From: Trileptium ribeirensis
Taxonomy: Eukaryota > Nematoda > Enoplea > Enoplida > Thoracostomopsidae
DNA: 64,000 bases
Direction: 5' to 3'
Assembly (NCBI GenBank): GCA_030248225.1
Contig: JASANE010019185.1
Location: forward strand, 1 to 64,000
In this document: one piece after another, positions 1-12,184 of the stretch
How positions within the stretch are numbered: the first letter of the stretch is position 1
How the letters are laid out: each line of letters begins with the position of its first letter
Made by a program: the position numbers and the translations under genes
The notes under the pieces: model-generated
What the model saw: only the letters and a program-made list of their open reading frames with translations
Database searches by the model: none
What the model was told of the DNA's origin: nothing

Positions 1-1571
1 TAATTGGCTGCGGTTGAAATCCTCGGTCTAAATTCTTACCTAGTTCAATACTCACACGTTGCTGTAGGCCAACTCAATTCGTTAGGTCAAGCCTTGTTAA
101 AGACTCTAGAAACCAAGGATTAGTCACGAAAAGACTCTAAGCAATAACGTTTGCGGCTTTGCTAGGCGACTTCGTCTGGCGGGTTTGTTGAGATCTGCGG
201 CGGTAAGCAAGCCTGCCAAGCAAGTTCACCTTCCTAACTATAACCCAGAGTAGTGATCAGTTCCCGGGGCACCAAAACACCCTCAAATTTTCAAATTTGT
301 TGGAATTCACAGAGCGCCACTCTTAGAGGTACGTATAATTAACTTCAACGTATTGAAAACAAAATACGATCCTTTTAGTCTTTCGAACAATGTAACACTC
401 TTAACAAACGATATTATACACTTCGTTATGGTGAGCTAGATACAATAATACAAACAAGTATTACAATACACACTGACCCTTCTCAGTTGACTTGTTGACA
501 GTTCTGATAGTACGGCGACAGGTCGTTGTAGGCTGATCAATTCACTTCTGCGAATTTACGTCGTCGAAGACAAAGCAAATGACGAATTAACGGCTGAAGC
601 CCTCGTGTACGATATTCGCGTCGATCGATAACGCCCTCACAGGTGACCGGTGATGTTCTGGGCCGATGGTCTACCAACAAGGAGACAATCTCGTTACCGC
701 GGTCCAAGAGAGCAGCGTAAACCGTACCGGACCGATTAATATGTTCGTCGCGGACCAAGGTAGATGCTGCGCTGAAAGTTCAATTCCAAAGTCCAATTAC
801 CGTCGGGCGTATGATACCAGTAATTCGACGTATCCAAAGTCACTTCGCAACCGACGAATATACAACTTAGACGAGAGTTCAATTTGAAAAGAGTCACTTC
901 CAATACTAGCGAAATCGTCACCACGACGACGAGTAGAGTCGAAAATTAAAATCGTTATTACCAATGACAATCAGCTGATTTGCATCAATTAGTTAACCAC
1001 TAGGACTAAAGCCTGAAATTAGCATTCAGCGCCAAAAAGTCTACTACACGTTAGGCCGACCTGAACCCAGCGCCGAGCTCAGCCGTTTAGTACATCGTTG
1101 CGATCCATCCGCCAACTCCATCTCCGCGACGCTCACTTCGTTCGCCTTACTCTCGCACTGTCCCCGGGGAACGACCTCTAGGCGGCCTCGAGTCCTCAAC
1201 CACCAAAATTAAGCAGCAGCTCGCCCACCGAGGGCGAGAAAAATTTTATCTGTTGGGCAAAACACCGCAAGACTAGGCCGTGCTCCGGGGACACGTGCGA
1301 CACTTAGTTAACATCTCCATAGTAATACAGACAATTAGAACCAACTCCTTCGCGGAACAAGCAATACTATGTCTTAAATGCAATACTCATAGTGCCTACT
1401 ACAACATTTGTACCTTACCATCGGGTCAACAAGGTTGCTCGGCCGATTTATCTCTCAATCCAGCGATATTGGAGCAATATCTTGCAATGCGAGAGGTCCG
1501 GCATTGATTAGTTTTAGGCTCGTTCATTCCCCAAAATTTGTCGACGCCTCACGGCGTGGCCCCCACTTTTA
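1..1571 (-). other. Leader region of minus-strand element E1 (continues off the window)
   Basis: This stretch lies directly downstream, in element orientation, of the E1 LTR. By analogy with E2 and E3, where about 1.7 kb separates the LTR from gag, it should be the untranslated leader of E1, with gag beyond the left edge. I see no gag-like protein here. The open frames at 537-758 (-) and 666-887 (+) overlap each other and resemble nothing I know. Confidence 0.45.
1549..1565 (-). promoter_or_regulatory. Candidate primer-binding site of E1
   Basis: On the minus strand, 6 nt after the LTR end, the sequence begins TGGGGGCCACGCCGTGA. It lines up with TGGGGACCACGACGTGA after the E2 LTR (8898) and a diverged match after the E3 LTR (16833). 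A TGG start just inside the LTR is the usual form of a tRNA-primed site. I could not match it to a specific tRNA 3' end. Confidence 0.35.
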
Positions 1572-4500
1572 TGTACTAGGACCAGTTCTGGCCCTAAGGG
1601 ATCCCAGCTGCACCACTATATCTAGAAGTTCACGGTGGTGCCCGGACAACCCCGGCTTACACGATTCCCCGGTGGACCCTAGTCTGACCGGTGGGAACCG
1701 CTTAGCTTAGTAGGCCGCCGGCGGGTTTACCAGGGTGTTCGGCCTGGCCCCTATATTAGCCCACGTATCTAGGGGTATGGAGGCCCCCTGAGGGAGGGTC
1801 ATCCCCTAAGCCTGCTCACAGGTAATGAGGTTGACCCGTCATTCCCTCTAGTTCAGTTGTTGAGGCCCTCTCCCCGCGCCGAGAGCAGGGCCCCCCCCGA
1901 GGGGGCCCCCCCTCGAGCAGCTAATGAACCCAGAGGTTATTCGATAACCCTTGGCCAGGTGTGCTCAGAGGCGAGATAGCTTAACCTAACCTAATGTGAA
2001 GCTGGACTAACTGGGCCGGGTTGACCTACAGTATTTGAAGATTAATTTGAACGTGTATTGAAATTTTGTCTGAGGCCCCCTTAGGGACCAGCGGCCCCGA
2101 AAAACCACCGGGGAGGGGCGGACGGGTATGCAGGCGCGAGCGGGGGCAGCGGAGGCATTGAGGAAAATCACATTGATGGCAGGAATGAGATCGCATATGA
2201 TTTGGGTGAGCCGTACTTTAACTAGAAGACGGGAAACAGCCTTTAGGCGACGGTTTGGGCTAAGGCGGTCGGAAAACAGCATGCACGGTGCAAATATTAT
2301 TGAGGAACAGTGCGCAGAAAGGGGACGGGAAGCTAAGGTCTAACAGCGCCGGACGTACCTAAAAGGAGACCTATATTTCCTTGTAACCGATTTTGCTTGA
2401 TTTAGCTCGATCCAAATCGCCTACTGAATTTGACACACCAAAATTTATTCCGCGATCGTCCTTTTATGAATAAACAAAAACGCAATCATGAAACAACGCG
2501 ATCATGAAACAGAAATACCACTCACTTGAGTCTACACAAAGCAGGCCTATGCGTATACACACACCATGCGGTGGATTTTGACTTCCGGGCCACCCTGTAC
2601 ATACGCAACAATGGACCGTACTGTGAACTAGCCTTAGACCTTTTCTTTGCATGGCAAAACGATTTAAGCCGGCCCTTCCGGTTTGTCGCAAAATTTCCGT
2701 CGACTTGTTACCCCAATTGGGATGACGAAATTGTTCTATGAGCTCCGTTCGGGCTCTTTTATAAGCGCGAGGCTCTCGGCGTCAAAATTTTCCTTTTAAA
2801 CCTTAAGCTTTATTGAGCTCCTCGTTAGGAAACCCGTGCCTAACTATAGATTCTTGGACTGCCATCCCACAATTTCTTTCGTCGGAGGTACCTCTGAAAT
2901 TTTCCTATAAAATATCTCCTACTTGCATCTGCTCGACTTAACTAATAAGGCGCGGCCAAGCACTTGTGGGAGCGCGGGGCATCCGTTGGACGCCACAGCA
3001 CCCACAAGGGCTGCCCTTCAGTGCTTAGGCCTACGCAAGAAAATTTAATGTAAACTCTATAAGACGTCTCGGGTGGGCCTCTTCCACGCGTCCGCAGTCG
3101 AAGAGTCCACCCGAGTTAAACGCAACTTCCCAAATGTCGGTTTTCAAAGCTTAATCCACCTATCACGCGTAAGGAAAAGCCAGTAAAATCTCTCGAACTG
3201 TGCCGAGTGCGAAACGTCTTTATCAACCGCTAATTTCTAAAGTAAAACTTAAAGCACCTTAAACACAAGCAGGCAAAGCACCCACTGGGCGTCCTCGATA
3301 AACGACACCCAGAAGGTGGGGAACCAGTCGAGCACGGGTGGACATCTCCCCCCACTATTTTGTCGCGATTTTGTCCCAAATTTTCTCCACTACTCAGTCC
3401 CCCCCTCAATCGCGCGGACACAGTGCCTACGGGAACGCGAGACATCCAGCGGACGCCCCAGCACCCGCAAGGGCTGCCCCTACTCCTAAACTCAGCGAAA
3501 GTTTTAAAAGTATCGAAAAAACCCCGGGCGGGTCTCTCCCGCACGGCTGCATGCCGAAGAGCCCACCAGGACGAAAAGAAAAGCCGAAACGAAGTCAAAA
3601 ACAAGCGAAAATTCAAAGATTGGCGACAACCGCCAAAACCAACCAACTTTTAACAGAGTAAGAGCCCGACTGGTTCCATTTCGTTAACGGGTCGCCGGCT
3701 TTTATACTATTTAGCTTCCCCTCTTTTTTTTGTTATAAGTTCGGCCCTTAACTTGGTGGGCAGCTGCAAATTCATAATCAACAAATATTAGCGCCGTAGC
3801 AGAACACATAAGCATATTACAAACGACAATATAAAGCGACGAAATAAAGCTTGGCACAATGTAGAATAAACTGCCGCCGGTATAGCTGCCAAGATACAAC
3901 ACTGTCACGATATAAACATAGCGCAGCCCCTGGTCATTTACAGCTAGATAGACTTATTGGCACGCACGTCGGCCAGCAGCGTAAACAACCTAAACCTCGC
4001 GCTGGCCGGCGCACGAGAAATTTTCAGGCAAAATATAACGGCGCTCAGGGTGCCGTTTTCTCACAGGGATATCGGCACATTTTTGCCGATATCTCGAGAA
4101 CGAATAACAGTAGGCGGCCGGGGGCAGGACCAGAATCATGCCCTGGCAGGCCGGCTACTGATGAAAATTTAATATTTAATATTTCTCTTATAGGAGGCCT
4201 GTTAGAGGCCGATTTAGGCGCCCACAAATGAAAATTTTGGGGTCCCATTTAAGTTTAGAGGATCCTGAGCGGACCCGTGGGGGTGGGCGTCCCCGGTTTT
4301 CGACCAAACTGTTAGGGGAGAACCCGATAAGTGTCCCGGGCTCCGAAAATCGGGGAGTTTTATTTACCTTAGGTACCCTTTAGGGCTTAGAAAATGGGAG
4401 GCTTAAGCGCCCGTTCGGGGGTCCTTAAGTATTTAGGGGATCCGAATTTTTTGACCCGCCGGGACGATTTGACACCCCAGTAGAATCCTTAAGAGGGCTC

Positions 4501-5198
4501 AGTCACCCCCGTTCCCTTAAAATTTGTGAGAAACCCAAAAATTAAATTTTCGCATCGCACCCTAAAAATAGTGTCTTCGTAACTTTGTGCTCCAGAACAC
4601 TTACTATTCCAGCTTTCCAAGGCCAGAATTTGGTTCGGCCCACCTCTAAAATGCTTGAGGTGTCCTAAAACCCTCTGTTCCTACAACATACATATACATA
4701 TACCGAATATACGTAACGCGTACCAACCCAACGCACAGCAGCTATTAACAACGATAATCGTCCGGCGTGTGTGCTGGGATCAGGCTCAGGGCAATCGTTT
4801 TCGAACCGTCCCAAAATCCTATGATTTCTGCTGGTCCCTGGCCCCTCCGAACACACACCGGTTCGCACAACAGGTATTATACAAAACAGTGATATACAAA
4901 TTATATTATCAACCAATTTTTCGAGAATCGGCCGGACACCCCTAACCATGGTATTCGTTCTCCGTTTTCGGTGCCAAAATCACCCCGGGCACCTTCGGGC
5001 AGCGGAGTGTGACCTTATGAACACAATATAAATGAAATACACGAGTTTATTTCAAAATTAATACGACACTGCACAGTTACGGAATAAATGCATACAGAGG
5101 TCACACTCCACCGGTATCCGGCCGTCCGTTCCCTTCATTTCCTATACTTTTGGTGTGGTTTTTTGCACTCTCAGTTCCCTGAAATTCGGGCTGTTACA
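1572..5198 (-). mobile_element. LTR of E1, 3.63 kb, Ty3/gypsy-type element
   Basis: Read on the minus strand, this segment starts TGTAACAGCCC and ends CTAGTACA, the same termini as the E2 and E3 LTRs. It shares their landmarks in the same order: the ATCGGATACCGGTGGAG-type motif near the start (about 5105-5130 here), the CTCG-stem hairpin at 3996-4017, a TATA box at 3699-3706, and the GC-rich terminal 250 bp (1572-1830). It is clearly more diverged from the two E3 LTRs than they are from each other, so it is a separate older insertion in opposite orientation. The left edge of the window prevents telling a solo LTR from a 5' LTR. The primer-site-like sequence next to it favours a 5' LTR. Confidence 0.85.
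3699..3706 (-). promoter_or_regulatory. TATA box in the E1 LTR
   Basis: Minus strand TATAAAAG, followed about 35 nt downstream by ACCAGTCGGG. The same pair (TATAAAAG then ACCAGTCGAG) occurs in the E2 and E3 LTRs, so this is the probable core promoter and transcription start zone of the family. Confidence 0.7.
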
Positions 5199-6680
5199 AC
5201 ATACTTGTAACTTGTAATCGACGCCTCGGTGTGAATATTGTTTTCGAAATTTGTTTACTGTGCCACTGACACGCACCTAGTTGTGTATTTATCGTTCGTG
5301 AACTCAACACAAGCAAACAAGCGGAATAATATAGCATAGGTGCCCAAGGCCCATCAAATCAGGAGAGGTATTGGTTCTGGGAGGACGGCAATGCGCCAGC
5401 GGGACGGCCAGGAGTTATCCAAAATTTTCCATCAGTCTCCTCGAATTTTTCTCATAATTTTCCCCGATTTTCCGTTAAAAGATTCAGATATTTGCTCGTA
5501 ATTGCTAACAATTTTCGTGCGCCATGGAAATGCAAGGCCTCATGATCGAGTTAGATATGGCTTGGGGGTCAACCGTCCTACCGTTATGGTGTCCTATGAT
5601 ATATGTTATACGCTTAGGTTGTTTGGGTCTATTTTACATGCTGAGTATATGGCTTGAAATTTTCCATTTATACATGCATTTTAAGCAAGCGTAGAATGCC
5701 ACCTTGTGGCGAGTTACAACCAAATTTCATGTGAATAATCTTTCACAAATAATGCGTCGTGCTGATGCTTTAGATACCTGTTCAGCGTTTAATACCCGTG
5801 GATCAGATTCTAGCGCTCAGGTGGAAAATTGTCTCAAACTCAAGACGAAATGTGAACAACACCACTTTGTGAATGCAACACTTGATAGGCATTAGGGAAC
5901 TTAGTTTCTGTGAACTGAAAATCGCCAGGATCCTGTTCGAGCGCAAGGTTTAATTTCTGGTGCGTGGATTTGATTTTGCCAATCTTCAGCTAGGGAAAAA
6001 CCTACTGTAAATAGGCTACTGAAAATTTAGCATTTTTCCGTCACAAGGGTTTTCGATCCGACATGGACTGTTATAAAATAGGAAGGTTGGCTTAAACTTA
6101 CACATGCATAGGAATCCTAGAACCTAAGCCGTATTTACCCTCCAAGATGGCTCGCACCCTCCTGCCTCCCACGCCCCTTTCTCAAAAAATTGCAGAAATT
6201 AGTAATATTTGGTAAAAAATTGCGAGTATCCATAAATTTCAAAACTGTACCCTTTGCCCTATACCCTCAATGAAACCATCTTCTCTCTCAACATGCGGTT
6301 CTCGAACGCCAACGGTAATAGTATAGTACTAGTCTGCACACAGCAAAACAGCTCCGGTTGTTGCGGTTCAAATCTAAAATCTCTAAAAGTAAATACATAC
6401 ATATTTTCTGGTTTCCGAGGTGTGTTTCGCGCAGGAGAGGTAAAAGGTACTGGCGAAGACGAAGAGACATGGTGTATGCTGCGGTGTATGTCAGAGTAAA
6501 ACATCAAATTTTTCTCCAGCTCCCCAATTTTTCCTCATCATTTTCCCAATTGTGTGTTAAAACATTTGCAATTTTGCAAAAATTACTAAAATCCTTCGTG
6601 CGTCTTCGGCTCAAGGGTGGGCTTCATGCGCAATCGCGGGTTCGTAAATGTGGCATATGGCCAAAACTTTGTCCTATAGG
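5199..6680. other. Spacer between E1 and E2, no gene seen
   Basis: Mixed AT-rich DNA with no recognisable protein. Two diverged copies of a roughly 105-bp unit are visible at about 5408-5520 and 6500-6600. Both contain TTTTCC-rich runs followed by TTCGTGCG, so part of this spacer is itself an old repeat. The short open frames at 5704-5895 and 6254-6499 look like chance. Confidence 0.5.
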
Positions 6681-7849
6681 TGTAACAGCCCAAGTTTTTA
6701 TAACTAGTTTTCTGATATCCTAAATAGTATAAAAAGGGAACAAATTTTGAATTTGAAAGGGCGATCGGATACCGGTGGAGCGTGATTCCAATGTTAAAGT
6801 GTGTCTCATTCACTGATGTTATAAATACAACTGTGCCTATATTATACTGTACTTATAATGTACTGTATGGTCACTTCCTCCCGCCCGAGCTGCGCGGGTT
6901 AACATTTGCACCGAAATGGAACTCTTATGAACCCGAGTAGGGGTATCCGATCGGGCCTAAAGTACTCAAGTTAGTAATTATCCATCATAAATGTATATGT
7001 AAAGAGTGATCGTGTTGTGTAAAAGAGCAAAAGAAATAGGTGCGCACTCGGATGAGAAAGGGGACGGTGGGCACGACTTTTTACGTCTATTTGGCAAATT
7101 CTGCGATTTCGGTACCTATAGGCTAATTCCGGTAATGATAAAAAAATCTTTGTAATCTGTAACGTACATTGTATGCTGCGTGTCAGTACGGGTCGTGCCA
7201 CGGTACAGAACTCTTGGAAAGACTTGTCCTGACACGCAAGAGTTAAAATAATCTGTTGTATTTTCATTGTGGTAAAGTTTAACGGAGTTAGCACCAAAAT
7301 AGTGAGCAAGAAACTGGAAACACCTGACCAAAAACATAATTTTACTGGCCTAACTTAAATTCGCAAATCCTATATTTTTCTTATAGGGCACTCTCGCGTT
7401 ACTGAACTACGGCCAACCCCTACCGACAGGCCCCGGATCCCAATAACCCACGCGGGACACCAAAATTTTCCGTACCTCGCGCATAAAACGTCCTCCAACG
7501 GGCCACCTATGAGCTAGACATCCAATTTAGCATTTTCTCTAGTAGCGTCTATCCGTTTGTCTGCAATTTCAAAAATACTCCTTGAATGATAAGGATGTGC
7601 GAGTGCCCTGAGCGCTCATATATTTTTCCCTTTTGGAAACTTCGCGCGACCAGCGCGAGGTTTAGTTGTTTACGTGCTCTCTTGGTACGTTTCAGCCACT
7701 GCTCAATTAATATAGCATCGACGAACTTTTTTTATTGTAGTGCCGCCACTTTATGTATTGTTACAGTCGTATATGTTGGAATATTTTCGGATAGTGGCGA
7801 ATCTTGTATATTAGTGTGTATTTAAAATACAGCTAGGTATGTCCCCGTT

Positions 7850-8426
7850 TGCATCATTTACAATAAGATGCGTGCGCATGGTCCTAATTATGTCACGCGT
7901 TCAAATGGGCAAGCTAGTATGTCACGAATACAGTCCAGCTCGACAATTACAATTTTGAATAGCCTAGCTAGGCTATGTCTTTGTCATCGATTGTCGAGCC
8001 GGACTGTGCTTTTGTCACGAGGCGTTCAGCTGAGCCCTATAAATTAAGCAGAGACTATTTACTCGGCGAACATTACGTTTTAGTAATACGTATCTAAATA
8101 ATATCCCAAAAGCGGCATACAGCTTAAAACGTTATTGTATATATTAAAACAAATATATAACTTAGAATTAGTGTGAAAATACTATAGAACAAAATGCTGT
8201 TGCACTAAACACATTATTGAATAAAATTTCTCAATTGACAGTTCAACCGGACGCTCCGCGTTTGTCACGCAGAGTCTAGCTAAGCTCCCTGTTTGTCATA
8301 TTAAGTTTAGCTAAGCTATAAAAATGTACCGTAGTAGTCCAGCTTAGCTATAGTTGACCCGAACTTTTTAGTTGAACACGTGACATAATTTGGCCCTGGT
8401 CCACGTATCTTATCGTAAATGATGCA
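7850..8426. mobile_element. MITE with ~50-bp TIRs inside the E2 LTR
   Basis: The left end TGCATCATTTAC and right end GTAAATGATGCA are exact inverse complements. The similarity continues inward for about 50 bp with a few mismatches (AATAAGATGCGTG against the complement of CACGTATCTTAT, then the AATTATGTCACG motif on both sides). The interior has several copies of TTTGTCA and AGCTAAGCT motifs. I found no clear target duplication. E3 LTRs lack this segment, consistent with an insertion. Confidence 0.65.
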
Positions 8427-8525
8427 TATGGACTTGTTTGCTTTATTCGACAAAGGACATTAGCGCCTCGACTTGCAAAATTTTACATTTTGGGGCACAA
8501 AGACTGGAGTGGGGTTAGATTAGGG

Positions 8526-8533
8526 TATAAAAG
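8526..8533 (+). promoter_or_regulatory. TATA box in the E2 LTR
   Basis: TATAAAAG followed 35-40 nt later by GGGACCAGTCGAG, the same promoter pair as in the other LTRs. Confidence 0.7.
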
Positions 8534-8887
8534 AAGACTGCCGCTTTAGCATCGGGACCAGTCGAGTTTTGTTTTTGGGTTATTTAGGAGTAGTCGCCAA
8601 CGCTTACATTTTCTCGATGGATTTATCTCGCTTAGCTTAGCGCCTTGTTTCTTGTTTTCGATCTTTCCGGGTGGAGCTCTTCCCGTGCAGCAACGGTGTA
8701 GAGCTTCGCCCCGTCCTTTCGATTGCTCGCTTTTCTGAACCCTCCTGCAGCCTGCTAATCTAAGTGATTCCCTTAGGTCGTCTAGCGGATCACCGGAAGT
8801 CGTGGAAGCCGGGGTTGTCCGGGTACCACACCGAGGAAAATAGTGGTGCAGCTGAGATCTGTTAGTGCCAGAACTGGTCCTAGTACA

Positions 8888-10562
8888 TAACTTAATTTGG
8901 GGACCACGACGTGAGGCATCAAATGTTTTCAGAAAGCATGTTTCTAATTAGCAGCTGAGGACATCTCGAACCGTAACTGGCCCACAGATCATGGTCATGC
9001 AAAGTCAACTAAGCTTCTGCGGTATCATAGCATTGGTGCATTTATTATGTTGTACTCTTGTTCTGTGTGCCGATATGAGGCTGCTAATCAGTGATTATGG
9101 TATTAATACAACAAACGGGTCAATGTATGCCGAGGACGCGGAGCCTGTGTCCTTTTGGGTAAATTGATTTGAGTTGTCTCTTAATCGTGCCACGTTGGGA
9201 CCGGGAAAGAAAATAGCACTTTGGGCAATATGCGTTCTTGGACTGCATGACCCTGAAGTAAGGTATTGTCTTCGAAGAAAGCCGAAGTGAGGTATGGAAG
9301 AGCTGTAGTGTGCGATAACCTGAAGAGACTGAAGATCTCCCGTTGTGCCTTCGCCTCGGTTCCGAAACAATGTCTTTTTTAGATTCGTAAGCAGCTCGAT
9401 CAATTATTGTCCTACGCATACTAATTAACCTAAATTATAATTGGTTACACGCGCCGATTTTACTGATTGTGACTGCTGGCGTAACTGAAAAGACTGTTCA
9501 GTATAGTAGCCTGTTGGCAGACGTTTACTACTTGATAGCACCAAGGTGGACGATATATTAAAACATCGCGGTTTATTCGACGTCGTAGCGGGTCACCGGT
9601 AAGATGAACTATCGTGCAAAGCCTAGATAACGACACTGTTGTCATACGTATTATTGTTCCGGGCGAAAATCGTCAATAAACAGACCAATTGGACAGAAAC
9701 TGCTTTGCCAAGGCGCCATCGTTTCGTACGCTTCTTACATCGTGTGGTTCGCAGTTGACTGAACACTCGGCATTTTGTCTAAACGAAATCATCGGGAAAT
9801 CCAATAATTGACTGTAATATCACCGACACTGAACATATTGAAAGACAATAAACAAAATGATCAGTAGTTGTTTTGTATAATGCGTTATCATATGGTTTTA
9901 ATTCATACATATGTCAAAAAATTTGATCCCCATTGTTAACTAAATTGTTTTTTGGTTATAGTGGACAGACTTTGTTTGTATTTTTGTACACGTACCATCC
10001 GGTTTGGGTTAGCGTTTGATATTCCGGTCGTGACACCCGTGAAGGGCGACTACCGATATAGAGGACCGAGAGTGAGTGGCCAGCCCTGTAGGTCTTAGAA
10101 CTCTTTGGAAACATCTTTCGAGTTTGTAGACTGATTCAAAGTTCTGACACCGATTGTAACTGTTGGGAAGGTTCTCCCAAATAGACTATTTAGGCCCTTG
10201 TCAGCGGAATACTGAAAACTAGTGACTCGCAGATTAGTTAGAGTTTGTTGTTTTGATACTAAGGTTTGCACTAAGATTTACTCCAGAACGTATTAAGCGA
10301 AACGACAGTGCTGAAACAGGATAATTTCGCTAGTAGTTGTCAAAGCCCCGCGAAAATTTACACGATCAGCCACTTACCTAAGATATAGGCGCACGAGTAC
10401 TATAGCGAATTCAAAGCGTGCTTAACAGTAGAAAATTCCGCTGGTAAAGTAAACACATTTATCTAATCATACATTTACCATCCGTGGCCAGTTGAGGTTT
10501 AGAACGCGGACGCCCCACAACTCAAAACAAATAAGTCTAATCGATAAAGTCGGAATTCAAAA
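8888..10562 (+). other. E2 leader with candidate primer-binding site
   Basis: The leader begins with a TGGGGACCACGACGTGA primer-site candidate at 8898-8914, 10 nt past the LTR. The last 250 bp before gag align with E3 18230-18478 (shared stretches around AAATTCCGC, AATCATACATTTA and GGACGCC). No protein-coding gene is recognised. The overlapping minus-strand frames at 9095-9419 have no family resemblance. Confidence 0.6.
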
Positions 10563-10895
10563 ATGTCATTGAGAGAGCGCAAACAGAACGCCGATTAGCG
10601 GCACGTCAGCAACGAATAATGTAGGAGGTGGCACGACCGCCACTGCTGGTAGTACAAACAGACCTGGCTCCACCGTGTCCGTAGATCTGTTAGTAGCAAT
10701 CTTACAGCAGCTAACGTAACGGACAACAACTGCGCCCATAATACGAGTACGGGACATTCCACCGTTTTTAGGTGCTGACGGACAGACCTTTGAGGCCTGG
10801 TTAATTACGTATGACAACCTGACGGATGCGAATGGATGGACGCTTGACCAGAAACTCATCTGCTTCCCGACTGTATTAAAAAGCAAAGCACTTAA
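10563..10895 (+). pseudogene. gag: E2 gag, N-terminal fragment
   Basis: The region aligns with the E3 gag N-terminus at DNA level, from the ATG at 10563 through the segment matching FETWLATYDNLTDANGW. Its reading frame is broken soon after the ATG by small length changes, and no long ORF remains. The fragment ends at a TAA that is duplicated on the far side of a MITE (10893-10895 and 11465-11467). Family role: capsid precursor of a Ty3/gypsy element. Confidence 0.75.
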
Positions 10896-11464
10896 TGGGG
10901 CGTTTGAGCTAAGTTGTGTACAAAATCGCTCTAAGTTGTCTAATAGTCTTATGAGGCGCACATCGTTTCCGCGTATAGCTTTTCTATACACTTAGGACAA
11001 CTAGAGGATTCTTACGTGACTGCGAGGTTTTGTATGAACTGTCTACGCTGACTGTCAATTTTATCCGATAGAGTCTCCCCTGACTATAGCTAAATCACTG
11101 ACTATAGCTAAATTTGAATTTCTTACCTTGCCGGCTGTCAAGAATTGTACTTGTCCAAAATTTGAATCTTTCCGCGATGTACTGCTGCCAAAATTTGAAA
11201 TTTATGCCTCCGCAATTGTTAAAATTTGAATTTCCACCATTTTACAGTTTAAATCAAAACATTAACCGCACGAATCAGTGCGCCATGACACTACAGTCTG
11301 TCCGCTATAGTCAGCCGAGACTATACAGATTATCCAGAGAGCTACATATGGCTGAAAGAAAAACACAGCATAGCTAGCTCGTGCTACAGCAATGTCCATC
11401 GAATCGACTTTGATAGCCGGACAAGACTAAGTCAGGCTGCACACAACTTATCGTAAACGAGCCA
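10896..11464. mobile_element. PIF/Harbinger-like MITE (569 bp), TSD TAA
   Basis: The left end TGGGGCGTTTGAGCTAAG and the complement of the right end, TGGCTCGTTTACGATAAG, agree over about 27 bp and both continue with TTGTGT. It is flanked by TAA on both sides, the 3-bp TWA pattern typical of PIF/Harbinger. The unoccupied site is seen in E3 (CTTAAGAT...), so insertion is certain. The interior is AT-rich with repeated AAATTTGAA words and no transposase. The same terminal sequence occurs at 43443 and 48176, so at least one relative is in this window. Confidence 0.8.
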
Positions 11465-12184
11465 TAAGATCTACGAAAGCTTTCCCAACTGCCTGAAACA
11501 GACGTATGAAGCCCTGTGCTACAACATGGGTTTCATGTACTCATCATCGCAACGAGACGAGAACGCTCTAATCACGCTACGCATGCGCGTACAGGGAGAC
11601 CGAGAATCTGTAGCCATGTACGGAATGGACCTTCAGAACCTTGTTGACAAAGCGTTTCCGGATGTGGAAGGCGAACAGCGTCACGCATTGCTACAAATGC
11701 TCTTGCGACAAGGACTACGAAAAAATTAAATTCTGGCGTGATAGGGAAACCTAACCATCATTCGAACACATTATAGATAATCTTAAGTACAAGGAGGCAA
11801 AAGCAGCCGGTCTAAAGCAGTAAACTACATGTCACAGGAACCAGTTAGTTGATAAAATACGTGAGGCATTAGATGAAAATAAGCGTACCGCGGCCGGCAG
11901 CGATGTTACTATTGCCTGGCTTATTGATTCACTAGATAAACGCACTGAGCAACATCAGTTGAGCGCAATGATGCAACATAACGGAATACCGCAACCAGGC
12001 GCTAATGCATTACCATCCGCAACGCCAGTAGGAAACAAGTGCTTTCGGTGTGGCAATCTAGGACATTTCGCTCGGGAATGTCCGTATTGTAGAACGGACA
12101 TGCATGACCCGTTGCAAAATGAGTACACGCGATTAGCCACACGAGCAGCGCCGACTTACATACAAAATGCACCACCGCCGATTA
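11465..12184 (+). pseudogene. gag: E2 gag, middle fragment with CCHC zinc knuckle
   Basis: Encodes two open stretches (about 11526-11729 and 11959-12184) that match E3 gag closely, including GFMYSSSQRDE and the zinc knuckle CFRCGNLGHFAREC (CX2CX4HX4C), the nucleic-acid binding part of the nucleocapsid. The stretches are separated by a frame change and a stop near 11727. At the position where E3 has an in-frame TAA (19140), E2 has a sense codon, so the E3 stop is a private mutation. Confidence 0.8.

Larger units (their letters stand above)
6681..8887 (+). repeat. 5' LTR of E2 (2.2 kb)
   Basis: Starts TGTAACAGCCC and ends CTAGTACA. It contains the family landmarks ATCGGATACCGGTGGAGCG near 6763, the GCGCGAG hairpin at 7641-7659, TATAAAAG at 8526 and the conserved GC-rich terminus. 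It is shorter than the E3 LTR because the stretch between the TATA box and the end is only about 360 bp, against 2.0 kb in E3. It also carries a 577-bp palindromic-ended insertion at 7850-8426. Confidence 0.85.

Noticed and set aside
3230..3661. Overlapping plus and minus frames inside the E1 LTR
   Set aside because: GC-rich LTR sequence open in several frames at once. Not conserved as protein in the other LTRs.
1572..5198. E1 LTR as the missing 3' LTR of E2
   Set aside because: It lies upstream and in opposite orientation, and its own primer-site-like flank points leftward, so it belongs to another element.
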